From Cornus controversa (taxonomy: Eukaryota > Streptophyta > Magnoliopsida > Cornales > Cornaceae): a stretch of DNA of 64,000 bases. Made by a program: the position numbers and the translations under genes. The notes under the pieces were generated by a model. It ran no database searches. It saw only the letters and a list, made by a program, of their open reading frames with translations, and was not told the origin of the DNA. The stretch spans positions 29,708,336 through 29,772,335 of the forward strand of contig CM048849.1 of assembly GCA_026545225.1 (NCBI GenBank). Reading direction: 5' to 3'. Positions 44,309 through 56,660 of this stretch are shown in pieces; within the stretch, counting starts at the first letter, position 1; the number at the start of each line of letters is the position of its first letter.

Positions 44309-45754
44309 TCATCGAATAATCTGATCTGGACAATATTTAAATAACTCTGGATCCTCCCAAAAGTAATGATGAACTTTAGAGAAGAATCGATCACGTTCTC
44401 GCTTGGTCCAGTCTCTTGGCACTTTTCCCGTGGCTAAATAGTTCACAATATCTACATACCATGGTGTGGAGTTGTCGGACACTCCAAACAATTGCTCCCT
44501 CTGAAGTGTTTTGGAAAGTGTAGTGCATACAGAAGTTATCACCATGGTAGAAATTTGATCTTCAAACACCTTCTTCTCCTTCTGTTTTTCTTGCACCCTT
44601 ATTTCATCTGTAGATTCAATCACATCTTCAGAGTCCATGAAGAAAACATCAGTCTGATCTGGAGGATTCTCAACAGCATTGAAAATATTAAGTTTAACCT
44701 TCATGTTGCCAAAGGAAATATCCATGATCCCCGACCTACAATTTATGCAAGCATCAGCAGTAGCTAAGAAAGGTCGACCAAGGATCATAGGAATGTGCCT
44801 CTTTGGATTGTGAACCGGCTCAGTGTCAAGTACAATGAAATCAACAGGAAAGTAGAACTTGTCCACTTTAATGAGCACATCTTCTATGATTCCTCGGGGT
44901 TGCTTTGTTGATCTGTCTGCAAATTGTAATACCACCGAGGTAGGCTTCAATTCTCCCAAGCCCAATTGTAAGTAAACTGAATAAGGTAGCAAATTCACAC
45001 TTGCACCCAAATCAAGAAGAGCTTTATCCACATGGTGCTCCCCAATAATGCATGAGATAGTTGGAGCACCAGGATCTTTGTACTTGGGAGGAGTACACTG
45101 CTGAATTATTGAACTTACTTGTTGTGGCAGCATTACTTTCTTTGGCACATGGATTTTAGAACGTCTTTTCTGAGTGCACAAGTCCTTCAAAAATTTTGCA
45201 TAAGGAGGAATTTGCTTGATGGCATCAAGGAGTGGCAGATTAATCTTCACTTGGCGAAATACCTCCATCATGTCATGCAGCTTGTCCCCTTGCTTCCCCA
45301 ATTTAGATGCTTCAAGAAAATGTTGTGGGAAAGGAGCCTTGGGCTCATAAGGAATTTCAGCACTTGGACTTGTGGTCACTTTTTCTCCTTCTTTCTTTTC
45401 ACCCACCTTATTGTCAATTATTTTCCCACTTCTCAAAGTGGTAATGGCTTGAACTTGCTCATGGTGTGGGTTGCTTGTGGAAGCTTGCATCCCTCTTAGA
45501 TTAGCAATTGGTTGACTAGGGAGCTTCCCTTCTTCTCTTCTACTCAATGAAGTAGCAAGCTGTCCAAACTGAGATTCTAGTTTGGCAATGGATTGAGAAT
45601 GTGAGTGCACTAGCTGAACTGTAGATTGTACTGTTGCTGCAGTAGCTTGCACTGTCTCTATGAGAGAATCAAGCTTGTCAAATTTAGACAAGGTAAGAGT
45701 CAGCTTGTCTTCAATAGCAGAAATTCTTTAGGCCATAGGACTTTGTGTTTGATA
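44309..45754 (-). pseudogene. Element B gag end, protease and integrase start, with RT-RNase H deleted
   Basis: The minus-strand frame reads [21 protein letters not shown], then the protease with [16 protein letters not shown] and [17 protein letters not shown]. Shortly after NIFNAVENPPDQ it jumps, in frame, to [25 protein letters not shown], the segment just before integrase. In element A about 450 codons of RT and RNase H lie between these points. The junction is at about 44490-44520, near TTLSKTLQREQLF. Two TAA codons (about 45708 and 45752) interrupt the frame upstream. Confidence 0.88.
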
Positions 45755-46952
45755 TTACTGTTGAGGCACAAAAGTCCTAGGTTGATATGATGATTGCATT
45801 GCTGCCCCTTGGTTACTGTAAGAAAAACCAGGATGATTCCTCCATGTGGGATTGTAAGTATTACCTCGTGGAGGGTTCATTGGTCCAGTGAAAGCAGCTT
45901 GAACTTGCTCATGTTGAATATCAGAAAATTGCCCTATTGAAGGACAATTGCTCACGTTATGCATAGGACTAGAGCAAAATTCACAAGAGCCTAGCAATGT
46001 AGAATTTGAAGCAGAAGGAGTTTGATTGGCAGCCATAATTGCTGCTACCTTCTGTGCAATTAAATCAATATCAGTTGGCATAGCTTCTGAAGCACCAACC
46101 TCAAAAATCCCATCAGTCTTCCTGGTAGTGGCAGGTCTGCTAGAACGAGTAGAGGACACATGTTGTAGAGAGTTGTCACTAAGATTTTCAAATAAGGTCC
46201 ATGCCTCTTCTTCACTCTTCAACATAAAAGTACCTCCACATGACGCATCAACCATCTGTCTGTTGGCTTCTGTGAGTCCTTCATGAAAACTCTGCACTAG
46301 TTGCCACTTAGGAACTTGATGATGGGGACACTTCCTAAGAAGGTCCTTGAATCTTTCCCATGTCTCATAAAATTGTTCCCCCTCATGTTGGGAGAAACCA
46401 GTGATAGCACGTCTGAACTGATTGGTCTTCCCTATCGGAAAATACTTCTTGAGAAACTCATGTTGCATCTGAGTCCAAGTCGTGATAGAACTAGCCGGTA
46501 GAGAGTTGAACCAATACTTTTCTTTGTCTTTCAGAGAGAATGGAAAAAGTCTCATTCTGAAAGCATCTTCAGAGAAGTTGTGAATTTTTGTAGTTGAGCA
46601 CACTTCAATGAAGTCATCCAGATGCTTGTAAGGGTCTTCTTGAGTCAGCCCAAAATAAGATGGTAGCATCTGAATAATGCTGGACTTGATCTCATAATTC
46701 CGTGACATTGGGCAATTGAAAACCTGCTGGCGAGGTATATGTCTCAGGAACATAGTAGTCCCTAAGCAATCTAGCTCTTTCTCCATCAGCATTAGGAACA
46801 AGGTTGTTATTCCTCTCTTCTGCCATGTCTTCAATTAATTCTTCCTCTTGCACAATGGTGTCAACAGGGATGTTCCTCTGTTGTCTAAGAGTACGTTCAG
46901 GCTCAGGATCAAGAGGTATCAAAGGATCAGCCACAGAACGATGACCTTGCAT
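45755..46952 (-). pseudogene. Element B gag, one frameshift
   Basis: Starts MQGHRSVADPLIPL at 46952, aligned with the start of element A gag. Near 46708 a one-base shift moves the frame at LPNV / RNYEIKSS. It then continues through the gag domain (SLKDKEKYWFNSLP, WERFKDLLRKCPHHQVPKWQ) to a CCHC knuckle CEFCSSPMHNVSNC and ends at a TAA after FVPQQ. Confidence 0.85.
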
Positions 46953-47074
46953 ATATTTACCGAAAGCACCTGAAAAGAAAACAAAAACAAAATTAAAAAT
47001 AAAATATAAAAATTTCCTAAACTAAAAATCCAATTAAAACTAATTCTGTAAAATCCAATCAATCAAATAGATAA

Positions 47075-47092
47075 TCCCCGGCAACGGCGCCA
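47075..47092 (-). other. Primer-binding site, tRNA-Asp (element B)
   Basis: Reverse complement TGGCGCCGTTGCCGGGGA, identical to element A, five bases inside the 5' LTR. Confidence 0.92.
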
Positions 47093-47097
47093 AAAAT

Positions 47098-48618
47098 TGA
47101 TTCGTGTGTGAGTGTGACTCAAAAATATATCAATTAAAAATTTCCATACTTCGCAATAGAACGAATTCCTTGCAGAATAGGGCTATCGAAAGGGGTATCG
47201 TACCTCAGGGATTATGTTCTGACGAGTTGGATTACGGAATTAATTCTAATTAAATTTATAAGAAAAGAATTCTGATTTTTAAACTAAACTAATTAAAAAG
47301 TAAAATAAAATAAATCAAAGTAAACAAGATAGTGAAGATAATAGGAGAGAAATCTAGGGTGTTTGACTTCACCACTAACTCCACAATCAATGGTCAATTG
47401 AATCAACTATAGGGGAATTACATCATGCATAAGTGGTGTCGGTGGCTACAAGCTCACCTTCATCCGTCAAGAAGATAACATATGATTAAGGCTAAGCCAT
47501 TGACTATCTTCGATTGGCATGGGCCATCTGCCTAACTACTCTAATCTAGGGTGCAGTATGGTTCATCTTCTATAGGCATAATCCATCAAAGCTCATAACA
47601 ATATATTCAGTGATTACCATTGTGTAATAATCTCTCTCATGATCACAGAAAACAAAAGAGATTGAGTTCAATAACAACAACTAAATATCTAAGACAAGAT
47701 AAGAAATCATTGAGATTGAATTTATAAGACTTTTATTGCTCAATTCTTTAATAAGAATTCTCACAATTACACAATCTATGCATGTATATAAAGGTCCCCA
47801 ATAATTAAAACAATCAAACCATTGATGCTTTGTTAGGGCTACATCAAAACCCTAGTGGATGAACTAGCCGCTCATGGTAGAAGAAGAAGCTTCAACTGTT
47901 GAGGAAGAAGACATCATCTTTCTGAATTACGCGTATGACTTCGTTCTCCAATGGCTCTGCGAATATGTTTCTGTTCTCTTCAGCCCTCTCAGACTCTCCA
48001 ATCTCTATGTGTAAGCTCTCTGTAAGCTCTCTCAACTCAGCCTCCAAGTCTTCACTTTATTCCCCAAGAGAATACACCAAAGTCCTAATCCAATTAGGAA
48101 TAAATTAGGGTTTCCCGCAGCACTACTCAGGTGGGTTTTTCCTGCTGACTTCGGCCCGACTTTTGACCCACTAGAAGTCCGTTTTACGGAATTTTCGTGA
48201 AATAAAAAAGTGTGCAGAATCAAATTTCGTTCAACCTTTCGCGAGAATTATGTCGATTTGAGGCTCGAAAATAAGACTTCTGGTCCATTTTCCAAAACGG
48301 GATTAAGACTGCATTGTGCGCAGATTTGGGCTTCAGGCCCGAAACCTTCTTAAGCAGCTGTAATTCTCTTGGACCTCTTTCTTGGGCTGATTTGAGTTGA
48401 AATAAATGGTTGAGTGAATCTCCTTGATGTAGGCTTCATCTCACCATCTTGGATGTCTTCTTTAAAAACTCAAAAGCACGATTTTAACTGAAATAATCAT
48501 TAAGGCCCTGAAAATACAGAAAACACTAAAATAAAGTAAAATCACAAAATAATCTATCACTAAGAGAATAAAATACATAAGTTAAGAGGCTAGAATGCGT
48601 AACATTCAACGCCTATCA
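47098..48618 (-). repeat. Element B 5' LTR
   Basis: 1521 bp; pairs with 37906-39425 and is followed by the TTGTT target duplication. Confidence 0.93.
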
Positions 48619-49372
48619 TTGTTTTTCAAGAAAAATTAGGATTTTTAATCTCTATAAGAACCTCATATGTTTTCTCTCTCATTAAGCTTTCAACAGAACA
48701 AAAAATTATATTCTAGAGAGAGAAAGCATTGAGATTTTTTTCTTACAAAAGATTTTCTTCCCCAAATTCTTTGTTTATATTTTTGAGATCACACACACAC
48801 GGAGTGTTCAAGTTATGATACTCTTCAAAATTTGATCAACCAGATTCTTAAAGACATCATCAGTCTACATAGTTTGATCAGAGCAGCAGAGGTGGTTCCT
48901 TAACACTACTTGATTTTATCTGAAGAGGAAGAGAAATGATCACTATGAAGGGGACAAAATATTTGCTTAGTGTTCGTGTTCTTTCAGTTACCCTTCTAGA
49001 AGGATTTTGACGTTAGTTGGGAAACTGCAGCAGTTGGATGAGGGAGTTGCAATTGTAAGCCTAAGGTGTTCTGCATCAAAGTTCTTGTCAGAGTGGAATA
49101 GGTGTGAGTCTGGGATAGAGACTATTGTACTTTGTTTTGAGATAGTGGATTGGATTCTCTGGGGTTCTCTATCTCACCCCTGCGGTTTTCTCTTCCTTGA
49201 GATTCCACATAAAAATCTTGGTGTCATCTCTAACTTTCCTTACTTGCTTTATTTATTTTGTGATTGGTTTGGATGCTTAATTTGTAATCATTGTGGAGAA
49301 TTAATCAATCATAAAAATTGGGCACGAAGACCTATTCACCCCCCTCTAGGTCTAAGGGTTAGCATCTCACTC
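48619..49372 (+). repeat. Ty1/copia LTR, right part
   Basis: Resumes the LTR broken at 37905 (TTTCAAGAAAAATTAGG...). It matches 58.9-59.25 kb up to ATGAAGGGGACAAAATAT and ends near TATTCACCCCCCTCTAGGTC, a sequence typical of the end of plant copia LTRs. No primer site follows, so it may be a solo LTR or truncated. Confidence 0.65.
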
Positions 49373-51007
49373 TAAAGTAACTAAACCATTTCCATACCGC
49401 GTAATTCACATTATCTCCTCAAGAAAATAGATTATAAGGATCTCTATGGTATAGTAGTTGATTAGAGAATACACTTCACAAGGTGTTTAGAGGATGTAGT
49501 TCTTCCTACATTTGTATTGAAGTTGTGTCAAAACACATTATTAATCCAACTAGAATAGGGATTTTACTAGCTTTGCTAAAGTAATAAGCATTGATAAACC
49601 TTTATGTCATTCCATAAGTATCATCTCCAAGTATCTAAGCTATTGCAGGTTCTAAACCTCATCCTCACTGCAGTCTTAAAGGAACAAAGGACTTATACCA
49701 AGAAAAATCATTTTTCTTCTTTGCCTAAAATATAAACTTCTCCTAAAACAAAGATCACAAAGGGAATTATCTGCCTACTAATTTTATTAACCCTGAACAA
49801 ATCAAGAGAATGCATCTTTAGGCACAATCAGGAAAACTAAGCAATCCACATCATTGATAAGACTAATTCATGCCTAGTTTCAAAGGCGAGAGATCATTGT
49901 TATAATGTAAGGTATTATATTAACCAAAGATTTAGCAAAGAAGTGTTGTTAGTAGCATGATAAGTTTCACCATTATAAACATGGTATCAAGCAATTCTAT
50001 CGTGCCATTTAAAGTAAGGTTATCAAGATTAGGATTATATATAATCGATGAGGGGTATATAGGATCGGGATCAAGGATCGTAAGATTCTATAAAACTACC
50101 CCAAAATAACTCAACTAACTTTCTAAATCAAATATATTTGATATAAGTAGAGAATAAGGCTAAACAACCAACATGACCAACATTTTAGCAAAATCAATTA
50201 ACATTAAAAGATACATAGATACATGACAAACACTTAAAGTAAATCCTAAACAAATAGAAAAAGAGAACAGGGAGAGAAAAGTTCAATTTAGTTGAAAAGA
50301 CTATTTTTTCGTTTAACAAAAAGAACAAAACAGAGATAGAAAGAACAACGAAAAAAAATGAAGTCTCTCTTCGTTTTTGTTTCAGAATGGACAAAGAATG
50401 GAAGCACATTATATAATGGACAAAGCTTCCTATTGATCTTCCTAAATGAATATAACTAATAGAATGCATAATATATATGCAAAAGAATATGAAAAGAAAC
50501 CAGATGAAGTAAATTCCTGAACACTGCCACTTGCATTTAACTTGCATTACTCCTCATTACTAAGTTTATAGAAGCACATCATTCAATTTAGATTTATTCA
50601 AAAGAATTACATTTCTATTTTCACTCATCAATCATTCATCACTAATTAAAATCATTTTAGTAACAATAGTGAGCAACAAGAGAATTAGTTGAAACAAACA
50701 ACAAATAAAATGAACTAAATAAAATCTTCAGTAGTTTATCAAGGTAAGCCAAACGTGTAATTAATTGGATTCAAAGAAGAACCCTTCTTAATGGTTATCA
50801 TTCTTGTCGTAGGTAGAATACATTCTACCCAAAAGCTGCTTAAATGTACACTTAACTATTCTATGTTCAACATTTAATACAGGTCATTAATCAAAATTTT
50901 ATGCCTTCATTCTACTTGAAATTCACGGTAAACTTCAATAACCTAGACAATTTAACTCGAAGGCCCAAATGAATAGACAAAATATATCCAAATGGGTTCA
51001 GTAGACA
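49373..51007. other. Non-coding stretch
   Basis: AT-rich with no recognisable gene, terminal repeat or tandem array. Confidence 0.5.
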
Positions 51008-51132
51008 ATGGAGAAAGTAAACCAAGTTTTGAGGAATTTCTTATGGAGTGTTCCTAAGGTGGCTTGGTTCACTATGTGCAAGCCTAGAAAAATGGTGATC
51101 TGGGGTTTGTGGACAATAAGAATGGAACAAAA
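51008..51132 (+). pseudogene. LINE (L1-type) reverse transcriptase scrap
   Basis: VLRNFLWSVPKVAWFTMCKP followed by RKM..WGL and NQLTKW matches the conserved post-catalytic region of plant LINE reverse transcriptase (RNFLW...W..VCKPK..GGLG...NKALLGKW). Only about 40 codons survive. Confidence 0.5.
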
Positions 51133-51199
51133 TCAATTAACAAAATGGAAATGTAAGGAAATAAAAGACACAAGAGACTATCAAATGTTTGTTGTTTAA

Positions 51200-52999
51200 A
51201 TTAGTTAACCATGATTAAAGATCCCTTTAAGAATATGGAATTAATAAAAGAGTCTTGATCAATGATGGTTCCACTCAGTAGTGGCATCATTAGACTCAAA
51301 TAGAAATTAAAATATAATATAATTTGCACATACTACATAGTGATTATTTTGAGATCTCAATAAGAATGCTACAATTTTTTTTTCTCTCCAAAAATTTCAA
51401 GAAATAAATCATATGCAAATTAAAATAAAAACTCAAGAAATATATCATTTGAGATAAATAATAGCAGATTGAGAAGAACAAATATACCTATAATAAAAGT
51501 CCCACAACATTATGGACATCACTCTTAGTTAATGCTTAAAGTGATCAGTTGGTAGCCTAACTAGCTCATTTCTTTTTCCGAAAACTTACTATGAATCCAC
51601 TATTTGATTTATTTTAAATATGAGTAACCCATTCCAAATTATATTATAAATTCTATGTCAACATTTCAAAGCACATATGTTAACCAAATGTGATTTAGAG
51701 ATAAATAAAAGAAATAAGGTGTGTTTGTCTATTCAAATATATTAAATGCATTTGATGAGTGACCTATAATTCATTTGTGATGGGCAAATTAATGAATTGT
51801 CCTTTAACATGTATTTGTTGGCTGGTGAAATGTCTATGACCTGCTATTGACGATATGTTCACAAAATTTAATTCAACATTAAAGAAATCATAATAATAAA
51901 TGAATTGAAAGCATTTGTCTGTCTTCTTCTTGAATAAGATCTAATTCCCATTAATATTTATCTATGTTTACATGTATATCAATGTATACATATGTGCATG
52001 TATAGATGATGGATTTTGTTTGAATGAATAGAGGCAACTGATAGTACTTCACTAACTTTGTGACAATCCATCATTAAAATGAGTTGATATTCCAAGTAGC
52101 CATATCATTAACTATTTAATTTTGAATCTCAGGGTTTTGGTAGGATCATCTAAATTTTTGTATACTTTCTCAAGTATCAAGAACCATACCACTAAATAAT
52201 AAGGCATAAAATGTTGTATCCTGCAAACATTAATATTAATCATGAATATTCAAGAAACTAATAACAAAAAAGGATAGTTTGACAAATGCATTGCTAAAGG
52301 GTTAAGTAAAGGTAAGAACAAGAAAAGAACCATTACCGGCTCCCACAAGTCGATTTCAACATTTCCATGGTTCGGATGGTGAGTTCAATGGATGATTCTC
52401 CTGTAGTATTTATCAATAGTGTACCTTAAAAATTACGTCTCAATAAACTAAAAAAAATGGAATAGGAATATCACTAGCATATATATGTGTAATATATTCA
52501 TTTCAATACGAGAGAGAAGACAAATAGACAATATGAGAAAGACATTTATGAAATAGAGAAAGAAATGGAGAGATATACAATATCAAAATCAAATAATTGG
52601 AGTCGTGAATGAATGTTGTCATCTCCAATCGGTGATTTCTGGTTCCTATTGCAGGTGCTTTGTGGCTTCTTGTGACTAGGGTATGAGAGATAGAGTATGG
52701 GTTTCGTCAGCCATTAGGGAATGTGCTTAGGGTTTTGGTAAATGTGCATGATAAAGAGTAGGTTTGAGGAGCTTTATTAGAGAGAGAAAAATTTAGTAAA
52801 TGAGCTTTTGTGGAGAGAGAAGAGAGAGAGTGTGGTTTTGGCTGAATAGGTTAAGCGGGGGTGGAAAATTTGGAGTGGCAGGGGAAAATTTGGAGCGGGA
52901 AATTTATTCATGAGGGAATAGGAACCACGTCATAGTGTAATTTCTAATACTCATTCATGAGTGGTTAGGAATCCTATTAAACTTTAACAAATATGTCGT
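51200..52999. other. Non-coding stretch
   Basis: No coding content recognised. A G-rich near-duplication (GTGGAAAATTTGGAGTGG and GGGGAAAATTTGGAGCGG) lies at about 52860-52900. Confidence 0.45.
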
Positions 53000-53813
53000 T
53001 AATATATGGAAACAAGAGAAGAAAGGTTGTTAGAAGAACAAAACTACTCAGCAAGTATTCTGTTCCCTTCCTAGTGCGAAGTGGTCACCTTTCTTCTTCA
53101 GCAAGTACGAGAAGAGCCATGAATCCAATGCTCTGATCAATGAATGATTTGATCCAGTCTCTAAGCAATCGATCAGTAGTAGAACACCATCCTAACTATC
53201 ACTCATGAAATATAGATATGTGCTCTAAAAAATATCTTGCCCTAATGATACTGTATATACTTTCTCTCTCTAAAAATAATAATATTCCGAGCTCTCTTTG
53301 TAGAGAAATTATAGATACATATATATAGGCAAGGGAGTCCTAATTCTACATGGAAGAGAAGTTATATACCAAAATAGAACTCTCCTAGAAGTTTCAAACC
53401 CAATAGGAATCAGAATTTTTGTCAAAATTTATTTCCTATTTGGAACAGGCTAAGTGGGACCGGTGCCTAATTACTAGGACCAGTGGGACTTTGTAAACAC
53501 CAGTAGAAAATAAAAAGTACCGAACAAATTTGGACCGGTCCTAAAAAATGGGGACCGGTCTTATTTTGAAAAAGTCTAAAAATTTCCCTAATACCTTAGT
53601 TTTTCAAAATAAGCTCAGAAATATAATGTTTAGAGTGTCCTCACCATATTTACTTGTACTATATGGTGTTCTTACTAATTTAACTGCTTTCATGCACTTG
53701 AGTATCAGCTCGAAGTTGTTGATGATCGATTACATAAAATAATACAAAAATTACAACTCGATCAATCAAGTTTTGATCCCTAAAATATGTCAATTACAAG
53801 TATATATGTCACA
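53000..53813 (-). repeat. Ty1/copia LTR (minus orientation)
   Basis: Reverse complement starts TGTGACATATATACTTG at 53813, directly after a purine tract (53814-53826, GCCAAAGGGGGAGAT class) that is typical of plant copia elements. GGACCGGTCC-type sites lie at 53457-53560. The left limit, near ACAGAATACTTGC, is approximate. Confidence 0.6.
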
Positions 53814-54010
53814 ATCTCCCCCTTTGGCAATTTCGTAACAAAACTACCTAGACAAGTTATAACCTAACCCATTGAAAAAATTAGATTACAATGTTACCCG
53901 AAAATACACATAAATAACGAGCTGATAAACTGAAGCTTCACTTGTGTGTTCAAGACTGTTCGAAAAAAAACCTGTATTTGCATTTCTCTTAAACAACAAA
54001 ACCTGTGAAA
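53814..54010 (-). mobile_element. Copia 3' internal remnant with purine tract
   Basis: Purine tract plus about 180 bp that match 58241-58368 (GACAA..TT.TAACCTAAC). The rest of the element is gone. Confidence 0.5.
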
Positions 54011-56457
54011 AGCTTAATAAGTTTGTAGTATTGGTAGTTTTGGGACTTGAAGACTTCCATTCCTTTCCATTGATTTCTCCATTAAAGCTTTTGAAGAAAA
54101 GTTAGGGTTTCAAATTGAATTTCAAAATTCAATTTGGGGGTTTCTTCAATCCTTCTTGGATTTAAGGTAGGAATGAATTTAACTTCCTCTTCTAATGTTT
54201 TAAGACTTTAGGAAGTGTTAGGTTGAGATTCTAATATGAATTGCAAAATGTGTAAATTAAAGTTTACTTTATTTCATGAAAATTTGGGGCTTTTGTGTTT
54301 TGAGCATGCTAAATGTGTTTAGACTTTGGATTATGCCTATTAGCATTGCTAGGGAGGTTTACCATTGAGACATGTATGCCATTGGATCACCCGTGCTCTT
54401 AATTTGAAATTAAAGTACACTTCATTGCATGATAACTCTAGTGTTGTGTAAGAGCTAAAAGTTCTAAATTACTTTTATAGTAATTGTGTTAATGATTATA
54501 AATTATGGAAGTCTTGGGTCATCCGTTAGTGTCTTGGCATGAAAAGCTTAAATTTTGTTCAAGAAGAGTATTTTGGGAAAAAGTAGTGACATGTATGATT
54601 TGTTTGCTAATGTGTGTTCAAGCATCCTATATTTTACTTAATTAATGTGTAGGACTGCTAATGGATGGATTGGGTTTCATTTGAATTCATTGGACAACTT
54701 ATGGATCATTAGGGGTATTTTGGTCATTCATGTGTAATAACCACCTAGTATGCATTCTCAACTAATGTACACATGAATGACCAAAATACCCCTAATGATC
54801 CATAAGTTGTCCTAAGTGTTACCTATCATGCTCAACATGTTCAAAAGGCGTATACAAATTCTAGTTCCATGCCAAAAGCCATGTTGCCTAAGTGTTTGTA
54901 TACGACTTTTGAATTCAAATGAAACCCAATCCATCCATAAGTAAAATATACTTATAATGGCTTATAGATCATTATGAAACCCAATTTTCTAGTAAAATAT
55001 ACTTATACGCCTTTTGAACATGTTGAGCATGATAGGTAACACTTAGGAGAAATTTTGGAATTTTGACTATACTTTAATGTTTGTAGCTAGGGTTCCACGG
55101 TGCAACATGGCTTTTGGCATGGAACTAGAATTGCTTAAATGCTTTAAATTATGCTTAGAATGTACTAGAGCAGGATTTGGTGTTAATTTAATATAGTTGA
55201 TTTGAAAGTTCAAGTATGCTTGCTAGGTAACATATAAATTGCCTAGATGTACTAATTTGGTTAAATTAGGAATTTGGTTATGTCTTGATATTATATATAT
55301 ATATATATATATATGCAAGCATTGAAATTGAAGGTTTAAAGCCCTACTGAAAAGGATTTGAGGTTTAAAGCCCTATTGAAAAGAGACATTTACTCACGTG
55401 GAGTTTTGCTTAAGGAATGACTCATTGAAAGCTTGGTGCACATAGATGTAGAACCAATGCTATGAGGATAATTATTATGGACATTCTTATTACATTGTTC
55501 ATATTGATCATTTTTTTCATACTATTCATATCATGTGTGAGTTATGATTTTCGAGAAGTTTTAAATAGTCAGAATTGAAAATAGAGGCACAAAGATGCTT
55601 GGTGGTTGATAAGTCCACCTGACTGGCCAGTGGTTTCACGTCGACCTGCGGACTAGTAATCCAGAATGACGGAATGTACAGAAGGACTATCTGAGGACTG
55701 CTCTGTTGATGCGTGTGTCATGACTATTTGAGTTACATGTGGTGTGTGGGTGTGTGTGTCATCTGCACTGCATCTAAATAAGCAAACTGTTCATTTCAAG
55801 TTTTATGCTTTTTAAACCATTATGAATAGGTTTATTATTCTGTTGTTATGGACGAGTTATGGCTTCACTGTTTATGGGCAGGTTATATTTCATGCTTATG
55901 TGTAAATGTATTTTAGCGAGTACTTGTGAAACATGTAGGAAGGGAAATAGGAACATGTTAGAAAGAACAACGTTGCGTGCATGTTCCCTTAGGAATTCTT
56001 ACTTCAGTCTGAAATGTTTAGGGGGGGACAGTTGAGTCATTTCTACTGAGCCGTCATTGCTCACTCTACAGATGTACCACATTTTTCAGGAAATAGGGAC
56101 GGAAAGGATGTTGCTTGAGCTCTAGAAAGCTTGACGTGTCATTTTTCTTTTTTGGTGTTTTGTAGTTATACTTGCATGTAATAGGTATAACTTGGATGAC
56201 ATGTATGTTACGTTATTTGGGGCCAGTCTGTTGGCTTAGTACTTCTGTACTTGTATGACATGTCCTAATCAAGAGTTTTGTGATTTATCTTCTCTATTGA
56301 GCATGTTTAGTGTATGCTAATTATAGTTAAGTTGTTTATCGCTTCCGCAATGACGACTTTGATGTCGGCTTGGGGTCCGGGGTTCGGATCCTTTTATATT
56401 CTTTTCTTATATTTTCTTTTAGTCGTAACTCGGGTCTTTGAGATTCGGGATATGACA
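54011..56457 (+). repeat. Ty3/gypsy LTR (Tekay-like chromovirus), left limit uncertain
   Basis: Ends GGGATATGACA, followed by ACTTGGTATCAGAGTACT, a primer site for initiator tRNA-Met (TGGTATCAGAG at 56461). The leader-like TTAGGGTTTCAAATTGAATT near 54100 and the long LTR fit chromoviruses. It contains the inverted-repeat mosaic (54661-55132), a (TA)n tract (about 55290-55314) and a short tandem duplication of GGTTTAAAGCCCTA (about 55335-55380). Confidence 0.5.
54661..55132. repeat. Shuffled inverted-repeat mosaic (filler-DNA type)
   Basis: Four perfect inverted pairs interleave: A 54661-54688 with 54911-54938 (28 bp), B 54692-54736 with 54768-54812 (45 bp), C 54811-54854 with 55004-55047 (44 bp), D 54857-54887 with 55102-55132 (31 bp). 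The order along the DNA is A B b C D a c d. The central block b-C-D-a is thus made of reverse copies of four flanking segments in a new order. Direct repeats GTAAAATATACTTATA (54941, 54992) and ATGAAACCCAAT (54919, 54974) add further copying. All arms are exact. Confidence 0.95.
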
Positions 56458-56660
56458 ACTTGGTATCAGAGTACTAGGTCGAAAACCTAGGGACGATGGT
56501 ACGGGTCTCACCTGTGTTACATGCTTATGTGCTTAGGTGTTCACATGCTTACATGTTTTGTTTTCTATGTGTTATGAGTTCCACATTGTATGCATTGTTG
56601 AGCGGTGTGCATGAGTTACTTGTAGGAGTTGGTTAAATATAGAAGTAGACAATTACCTCC
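56458..56660 (+). mobile_element. Gypsy internal leader after the primer site
   Basis: Begins with the tRNA-Met primer site (56461-56471) and about 190 bp of leader; no gag follows, so the element is truncated near 56660. Confidence 0.45.

Larger units (their letters stand above)
37906..48618 (-). mobile_element. Complete Athila-like element B (10,713 bp) lacking RT and RNase H
   Basis: LTRs of 1520 and 1521 bp (37906-39425, 47098-48618), target duplication TTGTT (37901-37905, 48619-48623), tRNA-Asp primer site, purine tract, gag, protease, integrase and downstream ORF, all on the minus strand. I count roughly twenty differences between the LTRs, so insertion is younger than most debris here but older than A. 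Reverse transcriptase and RNase H are missing between protease and integrase. It must have been copied using enzymes from another element, unless the deletion came after insertion. Confidence 0.92.

Noticed and set aside
50194..50547. 117-codon minus-strand frame with hydrophobic stretches
   Set aside because: AT-rich chance frame without start context, conserved motif or codon bias.
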